Shown here: positions 1 through 8,154 of the stretch, one piece after another
Layout of the letters: each line of letters opens with the position of its first letter
Position numbering within the stretch: position 1 is the first letter of the stretch
Source of the DNA: an uncultured beta proteobacterium
GTDB taxonomy: Bacteria > Pseudomonadota > Gammaproteobacteria > Burkholderiales > Burkholderiaceae_C
DNA length: 23,876 nt
Direction of reading: 5' to 3'
Assembly: GCA_903958915.1 (NCBI GenBank)
Contig: CAJBVC010000685.1
Span: forward strand, 1 to 23,876
The notes under the pieces: generated by a model
Databases searched by the model: none
Seen by the model: only the letters and a program-made list of their open reading frames with translations
What the model was told of the DNA's origin: nothing
Program-made: the position numbers and the translations under genes

Positions 1-1
1 C

Positions 2-451
2 CGCGCCTACAACAATGTAGTGCCTTCTTCTGGCAAGGTGCTCACCGGTGGTGTGGACTCCAATGCCTTGCAGCGACCCAAGCGCTTTCTGGGTGCCGCG
101 CGCAATGTGGAAGAAGGTGGATCACTCACCATCATTGCCACCGCGTTGGTGGATACGGGGAGCCGTATGGACGAGGTGATTTTTGAAGAATTCAAAGGTA
201 CCGGTAACAGCGAAATCCACCTGGACCGTCGCTTGTACGAAAAGCGGGTGTTCCCTTCCATCCAGCTCAACCGCAGCGGGACCCGCCGCGAAGAACTGTT
301 GCTGCAACCGGAAATACTGCAAAAGACACGTATCCTGCGCCAGTTTCTCTACAACATGGATGAAATCGAAGCCATGGAGATGGTCTTGAAACAGATGAAG
401 GCCACCAAGAACAACAGCGAGTTCTTCGACATGATGCGTCGGGGTGGATAA
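2..451 (+). CDS. rho: Transcription termination factor Rho, C-terminal part (5' end outside window)
   Basis: This is the last 149 codons of Rho, the hexameric RNA-dependent ATPase that ends transcription at unstructured C-rich RNA. The frame is open from base 2. It contains the near-universal Rho segments [28 protein letters not shown], the [18 protein letters not shown] stretch and [14 protein letters not shown], ending in DMMRRGG before a TAA stop. These belong to the RecA-like ATPase domain and the subunit interface. Complete Rho is about 420 residues, so some 270 N-terminal residues (the RNA-binding domain and the Walker motifs) lie before the window. Nothing in the visible part looks damaged. 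Its last codons run into the candidate promoter of rpmE. Confidence 0.97.
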   Translation, partial: RAYNNVVPSSGKVLTGGVDSNALQRPKRFLGAARNVEEGGSLTIIATALVDTGSRMDEVIFEEFKGTGNSEIHLDRRLYEKRVFPSIQLNRSGTRREELLLQPEILQKTRILRQFLYNMDEIEAMEMVLKQMKATKNNSEFFDMMRRGG

Positions 452-453
452 GC

Positions 454-459
454 TATAAT
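454..459 (+). promoter_or_regulatory. Candidate -10 element (TATAAT) for rpmE
   Basis: A perfect TATAAT lies three bases after the rho stop codon and about 65 bases before the rpmE start. It would give rpmE its own transcript independent of rho. I cannot find a good -35 at 16-18 bases upstream, where the sequence is rho coding DNA (around 430-436), so the promoter is inferred mainly from the -10 match and its position. Confidence 0.5.
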
Positions 460-479
460 TTCGGGTTTCGCGACAAGTA

Positions 480-496
480 CGCCAGATTGGCTGGCG
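480..496 (+). other. Hairpin in the rpmE leader
   Basis: CGCCAG (480-485) and CTGGCG (491-496) form a perfect 6-bp stem around the 5-base loop ATTGG. It sits between the candidate TATAAT and the ribosome binding site (AAGGAG, about 512-517) of rpmE. Structured leaders that mediate autoregulation are known upstream of L31 genes in several bacterial groups. Whether this is one is inference; no T-tract follows, so it is not a terminator. Confidence 0.4.
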
Positions 497-524
497 CGGC
501 TCTCGCAGCTGAAGGAGAAAGTAT

Positions 525-782
525 ATGAAAGAAGGCATCCACCCCAATTACCGTGAAGTGTGCTTCATGGATCTGTCCAACAACTTCAAGTTCGTGACAC
601 GTTCGTGCGCCAGCACCAAGGAAATGATCGACATGGAAGACGGCCGCAAGCTGCCGTTGTACAAGCTCGACACGTCCAGCGAATCGCATCCGTTTTATAC
701 CGGTACGCAAAAATCCGTGGACAACATGGGTGGTCGTGTGGAGAAATTCCGCAACCGCTTCGGCAAGACCGCCGCCAAGTAA
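525..782 (+). CDS. rpmE: 50S ribosomal protein L31, zinc-independent (type B)
   Basis: An 85-residue L31 of the large ribosomal subunit, which in other bacteria contributes to a bridge between the subunits. It begins [12 protein letters not shown] and contains the family block [13 protein letters not shown] followed by [12 protein letters not shown]. The four-cysteine zinc ribbon of E. coli-type L31 is absent: the only cysteines (in REVCFMD and TRSCAS) are not in CxxC pairs. It is longer than the zinc form (about 70 residues). Both points place it in the type B (C-minus, often called rpmE2) class. The ATG is preceded by a strong AAGGAG with good spacing. The gene follows rho by 73 bases and is closed by an intrinsic terminator. 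Confidence 0.95.
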   Translation: MKEGIHPNYREVCFMDLSNNFKFVTRSCASTKEMIDMEDGRKLPLYKLDTSSESHPFYTGTQKSVDNMGGRVEKFRNRFGKTAAK

Positions 783-820
783 TCCGGTGTCAGGTAGTGA
801 CCTGAACCACCAACACAGAA

Positions 821-850
821 GGCAGCCCGGTTCCGGCGCTGCCTTTTTTT
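821..850 (+). terminator. Intrinsic terminator after rpmE
   Basis: GGCAGC (821-826) pairs with GCTGCC (838-843) around an inner GC-rich loop and is followed directly by seven T residues (844-850). This is a textbook Rho-independent terminator on the + strand, 38 bases after the rpmE stop. The next gene starts only 22 bases beyond the T-tract. Confidence 0.9.
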
Positions 851-872
851 CGCCTAACCCCATGACAGCAGC

Positions 873-2576
873 GTGAACAAGCCTACACCCGCCATCGTTG
901 CACAATCAGCCGTCCGGCGCTTTCCCCGCTGGGTATTGATTCTTTTTTGCGTGGCCTATGTGTTGCCGGGCTTTATTGGACGAGATGCCTGGAAGAGCGC
1001 GGACATGGTGGGCTTGGGCTTTATGGTCGAATTGGCGAACGGCAGTTCCAGCTGGTTAGACCCCACGCTGATGGGTGCACCTCCCGAAAGCCCCAGCTTG
1101 CTGCCATTCTGGCTTGGCGCATGGGCCATTGCCTGGACGCCCGCTATGGTTCCGACCGATTTCGCTGTGCGGTTACCATTTGCATTGCTGCTGACCATCG
1201 CACTGTTCGCTACTTGGTATGGCACCTATTACCTGGCGCGCAGTCCTTTGGCGCAGCCGGTGGCCTTCGCTTTCGGCGGCGAAGCATTGCCGGCCGATTA
1301 CGCCCGCGCAATGGCAGACGCTGGATTGCTGGCGTTCATCGCGTGCCTGGGACTGGCACAACTTTCGCACGAAACAACGCCGGCATTGGCGCAACTGGCC
1401 TTTTCCACACTGCTGTACTACGGTCTCAGCGCGATGCCCTATCGTCGACGTGGGCCAATGGCCTCGGTTGTGGTCGGTCTCATCGGACTCACACTTTCAG
1501 GTGCACCCACCCTGGCAACCTTGTTTGGCCTGGGAGGTGCCGCAATTCACCTGCTCGACCGCTCCCATGAGGCGTCACACCCAAGTACTTCTCGACAGCG
1601 CAGCGTGGAAAGTGCTCTGGTTCTCTTGACCACGGCGTTGGTGGTGGCGCTTGCCAGCGTGCTGGCGCTGTGGAGCTGGAAGATTGATCCACCCACTCCC
1701 AGCTGGGAAGATATCAATGGTATTGCGCAACTGTTGCTCTGGTTTACCTGGCCGGCCTGGCCGCTGGTGCTGTGGACCTTGTGGCGCTGGCGCCACCAGC
1801 TATTTGCCCGTCAGATCAATCGTCATATCGCCCTTCCTGCCTGGTTTTGTCTGGTAACCGTCGCCGCATCTCTGCTCACTGGCCGGTCGGATCGCACACT
1901 GCTGTTGGGGCTGCCCGCCATGGCGACGCTTGCTGCATTTGCATTGCCCACTTTGACCAGGCAGGTATCGGCATTGATCGACTGGTTCACGCTGCTGTTC
2001 TTTTCGACGTGTGGACTCATTATCTGGGTCATCTGGATCGCCATTCAAACCGGCACACCGGCCCAACCGGCAGCCAACGTGGCTCGCCTGGCGCCAGGAT
2101 TTGTAGCCAGCTTTTCCTGGTGGACTTTAGCCATTGCCGTGCTTGCCACGCTGTCCTGGGGTTGGCTGGTGAAGTGGCGCGTGGGTCGCCACCGCGCTGC
2201 CATCTGGAAGAGCCTGGTTCTACCCTCCGGTGGCGCAGCGCTTTGCTGGCTGTTGTTGATGACATTGTGGATGCCACTGCTGAATTACGGACAGAGCTAC
2301 ACCACCGTCGTACGCCGTGCATTGGCACAGCTGGATGCGTCCGAATGTGCCGAGACTCTGGGGCTTGCCCAAGGACAAATTGCTGCATTTCAGGTCTATG
2401 GACAACTCCGACTGACGAGTTTTGGAGCATCACCCAACTGCCCCTTCCTGTTGGCCGAACCTGGTCCCGACCTTGCCACGCCCGAGGGTGTCGATCTGAG
2501 CCACTGGACACTCCATGCAGTGGCGCGCCATCCCGTCGATGGCAGCGGTTCGGTGCTGATATTCAAACGGAAGTAA
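873..2576 (+). CDS. GT-C fold membrane glycosyltransferase (family 39 / ArnT-like)
   Basis: A 567-residue integral membrane protein with about a dozen hydrophobic segments. The first follows a short basic N-terminus (RRFPRWVLILFCVAYVLP). Directly after it comes GRDAWKSAD in the first outside loop, the position of the catalytic acidic residues in GT-C enzymes such as ArnT and protein mannosyltransferases, which move sugars from polyprenyl-phosphate donors at the outer face of the inner membrane. The last 90 or so residues form a soluble tail. The acceptor (lipid A, protein or polysaccharide) cannot be told. The start is GTG; an ATG at 862 reads only MTAA before a stop in another frame. No clear Shine-Dalgarno is seen. 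The 3' end overlaps convergent phoR by 14 bases. Confidence 0.75.
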   Translation: MNKPTPAIVAQSAVRRFPRWVLILFCVAYVLPGFIGRDAWKSADMVGLGFMVELANGSSSWLDPTLMGAPPESPSLLPFWLGAWAIAWTPAMVPTDFAVRLPFALLLTIALFATWYGTYYLARSPLAQPVAFAFGGEALPADYARAMADAGLLAFIACLGLAQLSHETTPALAQLAFSTLLYYGLSAMPYRRRGPMASVVVGLIGLTLSGAPTLATLFGLGGAAIHLLDRSHEASHPSTSRQRSVESALVLLTTALVVALASVLALWSWKIDPPTPSWEDINGIAQLLLWFTWPAWPLVLWTLWRWRHQLFARQINRHIALPAWFCLVTVAASLLTGRSDRTLLLGLPAMATLAAFALPTLTRQVSALIDWFTLLFFSTCGLIIWVIWIAIQTGTPAQPAANVARLAPGFVASFSWWTLAIAVLATLSWGWLVKWRVGRHRAAIWKSLVLPSGGAALCWLLLMTLWMPLLNYGQSYTTVVRRALAQLDASECAETLGLAQGQIAAFQVYGQLRLTSFGASPNCPFLLAEPGPDLATPEGVDLSHWTLHAVARHPVDGSGSVLIFKRK

Positions 2577-3891
2577 TCCGTATCCTCTGCGAAGGAAATG
2601 TAATCGTGAAGCTCGATCCTTTGCCTGGAATACTTTCAATTGCCAACTCTGCGCCATGCCTTTGAGCAACGTGTTTGACAATCGCCAGACCCAAACCCGT
2701 ACCGCCGGTTTCCCTCGAGCGGCTGCGATCAACCCGGTAAAACCGCTCGGTAAGGCGAGGTAAATGTTCTGGGGCAATGCCGGCCCCGGTGTCTTTGACA
2801 GAAAACCGGGCAGCACCACCGGGCAGCGCCTGCCACTGGACATCGATGCGCTGCTGCGCCGGGGTATAGCGGATCGCGTTACCAACCAGATTGAACACTG
2901 CGCTGTACAACTCCGAGGCAGACCCGGCGATTTCGCACTCGCACGAAAGATCGAAATGCAATTCGTGCGGACGCTGCCACACCAGATGCGATAGTTCCTG
3001 GCCATCCTGCTCGCATTGCCGCAAAAGGGTGCTTGCCGACACCCACTCCTGCAAAGGTGGCGCAGGGCTTCCTTCCAGCCGGGAGAGCGTCAATAAATCA
3101 TTGACCAGCGTTTGCATGCGATGTGATTGTTGCGCCATCAATCCCAGATACCGCTGACGCTCAACATCGTCCAGTGGCAAGGTTTGAAGTGTTTCAACAA
3201 ACCCCGCCAGCACCGTTAGCGGAGTGCGAATTTCGTGGGATACATTGGCCACGAAATCGCGCCGCATGGCCTCTGCCTGTTCTATTGCTGTGATATCCCG
3301 TGACAACAGAAGATTTCTTCCTTCGCCGTAGGGATGAAGGTGTACCGACAGCTTGGCTGGCCTGGATGCAGAGTTTTCTCGACCAGGCATGGTGTGGCCA
3401 GTCTGGTAATTGCGCCCAGCGTAATAGGCAGCGAAGCCAGGATCTCGCACCAGATTGCCCAGGTGCTGCAACAGATCACGCCGCGCATCCAAACCAAAAT
3501 GAATGCCTGCTGTCTGGTTGAACCATTCGATCCGTCCCTGCTCGTCGAGCAATACCACGCCATTGGGGGACACCTGCAACGCGGCAAGAAAGTCCTGCAG
3601 GCGACTCTCGCTCTGCGCTGCCATCCGGTCCTGTGTACGGATCAACCGGCGGATTCTGTCCGAAGCCTCACCCCACAATCCGCTGCCTAACACCACGTCT
3701 GGAGCAGCTCCGGCACGCAACCATCGCAGCAACCGTGCGCCACGCAGTTGATCCAGCAACAACCACAGATAGCCAACAAATAGCGCTGCGCCCAAGGCGG
3801 CGGCCTCTTTGTGTCCAGCATGGGCCAGCCACCATCCCGCGGTCGCTGCAGCGAGTTGTGCCAATACGAAGGAGAAAATGCGCCAGACCAT
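2563..3891 (-). CDS. phoR: Phosphate regulon sensor histidine kinase PhoR
   Basis: A 442-residue inner-membrane sensor kinase. Two hydrophobic segments lie in the first 50 residues with almost no periplasmic loop, as in PhoR. A charged linker follows, then a PAS domain (about 100-200, with SPNGVVLLDEQGRIEWFN). The HisKA box is FVANVSHEIRTPLTVLAGF, with the phospho-accepting His at about 219. The ATPase domain has LVGNAIRYTP (N box), DTGAGIAPEHL (G1), RFYRVD (F box) and GGTGLGLAIVKH (G2). PhoR phosphorylates PhoB when phosphate is scarce and in E. coli is silenced through PhoU and the Pst transporter. None of phoB, phoU or pst is present in the window, and no response-regulator gene adjoins it; ppx diverges from its 5' end. 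All kinase motifs are intact. NarL-type or other kinases are less likely given the short double-TM start plus PAS. Confidence 0.9.
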   Translation of the reverse strand: MVWRIFSFVLAQLAAATAGWWLAHAGHKEAAALGAALFVGYLWLLLDQLRGARLLRWLRAGAAPDVVLGSGLWGEASDRIRRLIRTQDRMAAQSESRLQDFLAALQVSPNGVVLLDEQGRIEWFNQTAGIHFGLDARRDLLQHLGNLVRDPGFAAYYAGRNYQTGHTMPGRENSASRPAKLSVHLHPYGEGRNLLLSRDITAIEQAEAMRRDFVANVSHEIRTPLTVLAGFVETLQTLPLDDVERQRYLGLMAQQSHRMQTLVNDLLTLSRLEGSPAPPLQEWVSASTLLRQCEQDGQELSHLVWQRPHELHFDLSCECEIAGSASELYSAVFNLVGNAIRYTPAQQRIDVQWQALPGGAARFSVKDTGAGIAPEHLPRLTERFYRVDRSRSRETGGTGLGLAIVKHVAQRHGAELAIESIPGKGSSFTITFPSQRIRITSV

Positions 3892-4109
3892 ACAGAATCT
3901 TCAATCCGGTGGTTGTAACACGAAGCAAGCTAAGCCCTTTCTGGCTGTGCAAAACTATCGATCTGCATACGCAGGTCTGCTCGCCCCGCAACCGACTTAG
4001 CTGTGATGACCCACTGCATTCAAAACACTTCACCGCGAAAGCGGCTGCTACCCGTGGCCGAGTGCTATGCTTCAGCGCGCAAACCTCTGCGCTAAGCAAT
4101 AAAAGATCA
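3892..4109. other. Divergent phoR-ppx intergenic region
   Basis: These 218 bases separate the start codons of phoR (minus) and ppx (plus), so promoters for both should be here. For ppx I see an extended -10-like TGCTATGCT at 4063-4071 without a convincing -35. I see no clear pair of 11-base-spaced GTCA repeats that would mark a Pho box. In most relatives I would expect phoB beside phoR; no recognisable response-regulator remnant is visible here. Confidence 0.4.
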
Positions 4110-5651
4110 ATGCACACCGGAAATCGTCTAGCCGCCGTGGACCTCGGCTCCAACAGCTTTCGCCTTGAAATTGGTCGCATCGAGCAGGGCGAATTCCGTC
4201 GCACCGAGTATTTGAAGGAAACAGTTCGCCAAGGCGGTGGCCTCGATGAAGACCGCAATCTTACGGCCCAAGCCATGCAGGCGGGTTGGGACTGCCTTGC
4301 GCGCTTCGGTGAACGCCTGGCGGGATTCAAACCTTCCGAAGTACGGGCTGTTGCGACACAGACACTGCGCGAAGCCCGCAACCGGGATGACTTCCTGCAG
4401 CGCGCCAATGAAGTGCTGGGATTTCCCATCAATGTTATTTCAGGCAGGGAAGAAGCACGGCTGATTTACCAAGGTGTTTCCCACATGCTGCCTGTCATGG
4501 ATGAGCGGCGACTGGTCATCGATATCGGAGGTCGGTCTACCGAGCTAATACTTGGTCAGGGCAAGGTGCCGCTGGTCATGGAGTCTTTTCGGGTCGGTAG
4601 CATCGCCTGGTCGAAGCGCTTCTTTGCGCAGGGTCAGCTAAGCAAAAAGGCCTTCGAGATCGCGGAAGTGGCGGCCATGGCGGTACTCGATGAAGCGTTC
4701 GAGGCCTACCATCCCGACAACTGGGATACAGCGTACGGCTCTGCTGGCACTGTCGGAGCCATCGGCGATGTGCTGGTCGCGGCGGGTTGGCCTGCCGGTA
4801 CGATTAGTCAGGAGAGTCTGGACTGGTTGCTGGAAAAGCTGATTTCCGCCCAAACTGTGGATCGGATGCGTCTGCCCGGGATGCGCGAAGATCGCAAAGC
4901 GATCATTGGCGGGGGTCTGAGCGTTGTCCGCGCGCTGTTCAAACTGCTGGGAATTCACACGCTGCAGATGGCCAGCGGAGGCCTGCGCCATGGCCTCATT
5001 TGTGATCTCCTTGGCGCTAATGAGAACAATGCAGAGGACTTGCGCCTCAAGAGTGTGCGGCGGCTTGCAGGCAAGTTCAATGTCGACCTCGCGCATGGCG
5101 AACGGGTCAGCAAGACCGCCGTGGTGCTGTTTGAACAGCTTGAGCCGCTGATGGATCTCTCGGAATCCGAGCGGCAGCGACTGGTGCGCAAATTGGACTG
5201 GGCTGCACGACTGCACGAGATCGGCAGCCACATTTCTCACAGTGATTACCACAAGCATGGCGCCTACATTCTGGACAACGCTGACGCCATTGGATTTTCC
5301 CTCTCCGAGATGCATCGCTTGAGCATTTTGGTGCTGGGTCATCGTGGCAAGTTGCGAAAGGTAGAAACAGCCCTGATCGATGACACACTGGCGTTCCAGT
5401 TGGTGGCGCTGCGCCTCGCTGTGATCTTGTGCCATGCACGACGGGACCCAGACCTGTCCGGGATCGCGCTGAGCCGACCAGACGCACGCAAGAGTGTTTT
5501 GCAGCTGGACTTCCGGAACACCTGGGCAAACGCGTTCCCACAGTCGGCCCACTTGCTGCGCGAGGAGGCGGTGGCCTGGCAAAAGACAGACTGGACACTG
5601 GAAGTCGTAGCGACCACGGATCATGACCTGGCTGTCACCAAACGGTCGTAA
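4110..5651 (+). CDS. ppx: Exopolyphosphatase (Ppx/GppA family)
   Basis: A 513-residue Ppx/GppA phosphatase, which releases phosphate from the ends of polyphosphate (Ppx) or hydrolyses pppGpp (GppA). The N-terminal ASKHA fold starts at once with LAAVDLGSNSFRLEIGR (phosphate-1 loop). It continues with the EVRAVATQTLREARN block, ISGREEARLIYQGV, VIDIGGRSTELILG (phosphate-2 loop) and AYGSAGTVGAIGDV. After about residue 310 comes the helical C-terminal HD-like domain, with RLHEIGSHISHSDYHKHGAY and LGHRGKL. The open frame extends upstream into DNA antisense to phoR, but homology begins at MHTGNRLAAVDLG, so ATG 4110 is chosen. It lies 20 bases upstream of the pyruvate-kinase-like gene and is probably co-transcribed with it. 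Nearby ppk and phoR favour polyphosphate as the substrate over pppGpp. Confidence 0.93.
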   Translation: MHTGNRLAAVDLGSNSFRLEIGRIEQGEFRRTEYLKETVRQGGGLDEDRNLTAQAMQAGWDCLARFGERLAGFKPSEVRAVATQTLREARNRDDFLQRANEVLGFPINVISGREEARLIYQGVSHMLPVMDERRLVIDIGGRSTELILGQGKVPLVMESFRVGSIAWSKRFFAQGQLSKKAFEIAEVAAMAVLDEAFEAYHPDNWDTAYGSAGTVGAIGDVLVAAGWPAGTISQESLDWLLEKLISAQTVDRMRLPGMREDRKAIIGGGLSVVRALFKLLGIHTLQMASGGLRHGLICDLLGANENNAEDLRLKSVRRLAGKFNVDLAHGERVSKTAVVLFEQLEPLMDLSESERQRLVRKLDWAARLHEIGSHISHSDYHKHGAYILDNADAIGFSLSEMHRLSILVLGHRGKLRKVETALIDDTLAFQLVALRLAVILCHARRDPDLSGIALSRPDARKSVLQLDFRNTWANAFPQSAHLLREEAVAWQKTDWTLEVVATTDHDLAVTKRS

Positions 5652-5671
5652 TTTTGTGTCAGTATCGTTAC

Positions 5672-7615
5672 ATGTCAAAGAAGAAGCCCACCCAACGAAC
5701 CGAATCTGTAGTCAATGATCTGCAGCGCGCGGACCAGAACATCGAGGTTTGCCACGAACTGATTGTCGAGCTTACCGATCTGCGCCAGACATTGTTGGAC
5801 CGCGAAGAAGCCATGGCCGACGCATTGGCCCAGGTATCGCCACGCTTTCGTGAGAGCGCTCGCAATCTGATTCACTATCTGGCCTTGCGCATCCGCGACT
5901 TGCGCCCACTTCAGGAACAATTGGCCTGGTTGGGGCTATCTTCTCTGGGGCGGTCGGAGTCGCACGTGTTGGCGAACCTTGACAAGGTCTTGAGCCTATT
6001 GCACCGCATCACGGGTCAGCCATGGGCCGACCGGTCTGCCGAAGAGCCTGCGGGGAGTGTGAGCAGCCGCCGCCTGCTGGAGACCCATGCTGTGGATCTG
6101 CTGGGAGACTACCCGCAGGGGCGCCCGGTACGCATTATGGTCACCCTGCCGTCGACTGCAGCACATGACTTCAGCGTAGTGCGCGAACTGGTAGATGCCG
6201 GGATGGACATTGCCCGCATCAATTGCGCCCACGACGGACCTGAAGATTGGCAAGCCATGGCTGGCCACGTGCGACGTGCCGCCAAGGCCGGTCAACGCAC
6301 CGTACACATACTAATGGACCTCGGAGGTCCCAAAATTCGCACGGGAGAGGTCGCACCACGGCCTGCAATATTGCGGCTGCGGCCTCGGCGGGACGAATAC
6401 GGCCGCGCCTACCGCCCGTACCGGCTGGGATTGCGTCCCAACGACCAGGTCGAAGTGCAGGACACGGTGGACGGATGCATTGGTGTGGACACCAAGTGGC
6501 TGGCGCATTTGCGCGAGGGCGCCCAGATCGACTTCGCTGACGCGCGGGGGGCAAAGCGCCATCTGCTTGTAGTCCATTGCGATGACCATATGGCCATCGC
6601 CGAAGGGCTGCAAACCGCCTACCTCTCACCGCAAACCATACTCACCATCAAAGGAGCAGATGGCAAGAAGTGGGGCTCCACACCCGTAGCGCATATCGAG
6701 GCGCTGCCAGGTGTGCTCCACCTCCACCGGGGCGACACTTTACGGGTAACCAAAGCAGGATTAGGTCAGGCCGCCATCTACGACGACGGCGACGATCAGA
6801 CCATCCGAGAGATCGCCCACATCGCATGCACACTGCCCGAAGTGATCGATCAAGTCCATGTCGGCGAACGTATCTGGTTTGATGACGGGCGCATCGGCGG
6901 CATTGTGCGACGTACCAATGCAAATTCCCTGGATGTCGAGGTCACGCAGGCGCGCGATCACGGTGAAAAACTGGTCGCCGACAAGGGCATCAATTTGCCC
7001 GACAGCAACCTGGATTTGCCCGCCCTGACTGAGAAAGACCTGGCCGACTTGCAAGCCGCTGCGACGCTGGCCGACATGATCGGCTTGTCCTTCGTTCAGC
7101 GACCGGAAGATGTCTACCTACTGCGCGACGAATTGACACGCCTGGGACGCACCGACATGGGGTTGGTTCTCAAAATTGAAACTCTCAAGGGCTTCGAGCG
7201 ACTTCCCGAATTGATGCTCGCCGCCATGTCAGGTGAGCGTACTGGAGTCATGATCGCGCGCGGTGATCTGGCCGTGGAATGTGGTTATGAACGCCTTGCA
7301 GAGGTTCAGGAGGAGATCCTGTGGTGCGCCGAAGCCGCACACATGCCCGTCATCTGGGCCACACAGGTTCTGGAAACGCTGGCGAAGACGGGGCTGCCTT
7401 CTCGCGCCGAGATCTCCGATGCAGGACTTGGTGTACGCGCTGAGTGCGTGATGCTCAACAAGGGCCCCTACATCACTTCAGCGATTCGAACGCTGGACGA
7501 TATTTTGCGCCGGATGGCTCACCATCAGGACAAGAAACGCTCCTTGTTGCGGGCCTTGCGCTCCTGGGCAGGTGACCCTGCGTCAAACCCGAGGACCGAC
7601 CCTACAGATAACTAG
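5672..7615 (+). CDS. Atypical pyruvate-kinase-like protein with N-terminal extension
   Basis: A 647-residue protein built round a pyruvate kinase barrel. Residues 1-150 are a charged helical extension with no family I recognise. The barrel then runs from PVRIMVTLPSTAAHD and AGMDIARINCAHDG through LMDLGGPKIRTGEV (about 214-227), KGINLPDSNLDLPAL, LVLKIETLKGF (catalytic Lys 501, metal ligand Glu 503), IARGDLAVECG (metal ligand Asp 532), WATQVLETL and SRAEISDAGLG. About 180 residues separate GPKIRTG from FDDGRIGG, against roughly 50 in E. coli PykF, so the B domain carries a large insertion. The usual C-terminal regulatory domain is absent, since the protein ends soon after the barrel. Core catalytic residues are kept, so kinase activity is plausible but the substrate is not certain. 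A TTG two bases after the ppx stop is an alternative start (5654). Pairing with ppx suggests a phosphate or energy role. Confidence 0.8.
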   Translation: MSKKKPTQRTESVVNDLQRADQNIEVCHELIVELTDLRQTLLDREEAMADALAQVSPRFRESARNLIHYLALRIRDLRPLQEQLAWLGLSSLGRSESHVLANLDKVLSLLHRITGQPWADRSAEEPAGSVSSRRLLETHAVDLLGDYPQGRPVRIMVTLPSTAAHDFSVVRELVDAGMDIARINCAHDGPEDWQAMAGHVRRAAKAGQRTVHILMDLGGPKIRTGEVAPRPAILRLRPRRDEYGRAYRPYRLGLRPNDQVEVQDTVDGCIGVDTKWLAHLREGAQIDFADARGAKRHLLVVHCDDHMAIAEGLQTAYLSPQTILTIKGADGKKWGSTPVAHIEALPGVLHLHRGDTLRVTKAGLGQAAIYDDGDDQTIREIAHIACTLPEVIDQVHVGERIWFDDGRIGGIVRRTNANSLDVEVTQARDHGEKLVADKGINLPDSNLDLPALTEKDLADLQAAATLADMIGLSFVQRPEDVYLLRDELTRLGRTDMGLVLKIETLKGFERLPELMLAAMSGERTGVMIARGDLAVECGYERLAEVQEEILWCAEAAHMPVIWATQVLETLAKTGLPSRAEISDAGLGVRAECVMLNKGPYITSAIRTLDDILRRMAHHQDKKRSLLRALRSWAGDPASNPRTDPTDN

Positions 7616-7641
7616 CGTCCCAAAGGGTTCGGCGGCCCGAC

Positions 7642-7668
7642 GCGTCAAGGAGCACCCCACCTTGATGC
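7642..7668. terminator. Possible hairpin between convergent genes
   Basis: GCGTCAAGG (7642-7650) can pair with CCTTGATGC (7660-7668), a 9-bp stem with one G-T wobble and a 9-base loop. It lies between the converging 3' ends of the pyruvate-kinase-like gene and the hemerythrin gene. Only a CTTT follows on the + strand and no T-tract on the minus strand, so termination is a weak guess. Confidence 0.35.
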
Positions 7669-7670
7669 CT

Positions 7671-8093
7671 TTACGCGGAGTGACTTGCCGCGCCTGTGCA
7701 AGCTTGGAGCGCCAATGCCAATTGCGTATCGACCAGCATGATATGGTCCTTGACCCATCGTGTCAGAAAACTGTAGTACTCCATGACATCCACTGGCTGG
7801 TCAGAGTCCAACTTTGCTTTCAAGGCCTCAACCTGTTCCAGCAAGTGGCGGTGCTCGGCGATGTGTTCCAGGGTGCCAGCGTACTGGATGCGCTGCATTT
7901 GCTCTTCTTCCAGCGCAAAGTGCTCACGGGTGTATACCGATAGGTCCGCGAGAGCGTCAATGAGCGAGTCTTTCGATTGCGCCTGGGAGATAGCCTCTAG
8001 AACGGCGTCTACCCGCTCCACCAGTACATGGTGCTCCGCATCCATAAAGGCGTTGCCGGTGGCAAGCGCCGAAGTCCATGAGAAAAGAGCCAT
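7671..8093 (-). CDS. Bacteriohemerythrin
   Basis: A 140-residue single-domain hemerythrin, a four-helix bundle that holds a non-haem di-iron centre and binds O2 reversibly. All seven expected iron ligands are present: His 21 (in MDAEHH), His 58 and Glu 62 (EHFALEEEQM), His 77 and His 81 (EHIAEHRHL), and His 117 and Asp 122 (KDHIMLVD). The first residues, LFSWTSALATGNAFMD, match the usual start of the family. There is no signal peptide or fused signalling domain, so it should be a cytoplasmic oxygen carrier, sensor or iron store. A good AAGGA lies upstream of the ATG. It follows sixA by 57 bases on the same strand and may be the last gene of the ppk-sixA transcript. Confidence 0.93.
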   Translation of the reverse strand: MALFSWTSALATGNAFMDAEHHVLVERVDAVLEAISQAQSKDSLIDALADLSVYTREHFALEEEQMQRIQYAGTLEHIAEHRHLLEQVEALKAKLDSDQPVDVMEYYSFLTRWVKDHIMLVDTQLALALQACTGAASHSA

Positions 8094-8124
8094 GGTATGT
8101 ATCCTTAATTGATTGTCAGCTGGC

Positions 8125-8154
8125 GTAGGTCAGCGGAGCCTTCGATGGACCTAC
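8125..8154 (-). repeat. Inverted repeat at the sixA stop codon
   Basis: GTAGGTC (8125-8131) and GACCTAC (8148-8154) are perfect 7-base inverted repeats with a 16-base spacer. One arm covers the sixA stop codon. In RNA they would fold into a hairpin between sixA and the hemerythrin gene. No T-tract follows, so it may act as an mRNA-end or processing structure rather than a terminator. Confidence 0.4.

Noticed and set aside
3930..4019. 29-codon minus-strand frame upstream of phoR, a possible phoB remnant or small protein
   Set aside because: Its peptide shows no response-regulator end motif, no ribosome site precedes it, and it is too short to support.
3633..4109. Long in-frame extension upstream of ppx
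   Set aside because: It is antisense to phoR and resembles no protein; Ppx homology begins exactly at the ATG at 4110.
4638..5678. 346-codon minus-strand open frame opposite ppx
   Set aside because: Antisense shadow; composition is unlike the real genes and no family is recognisable.
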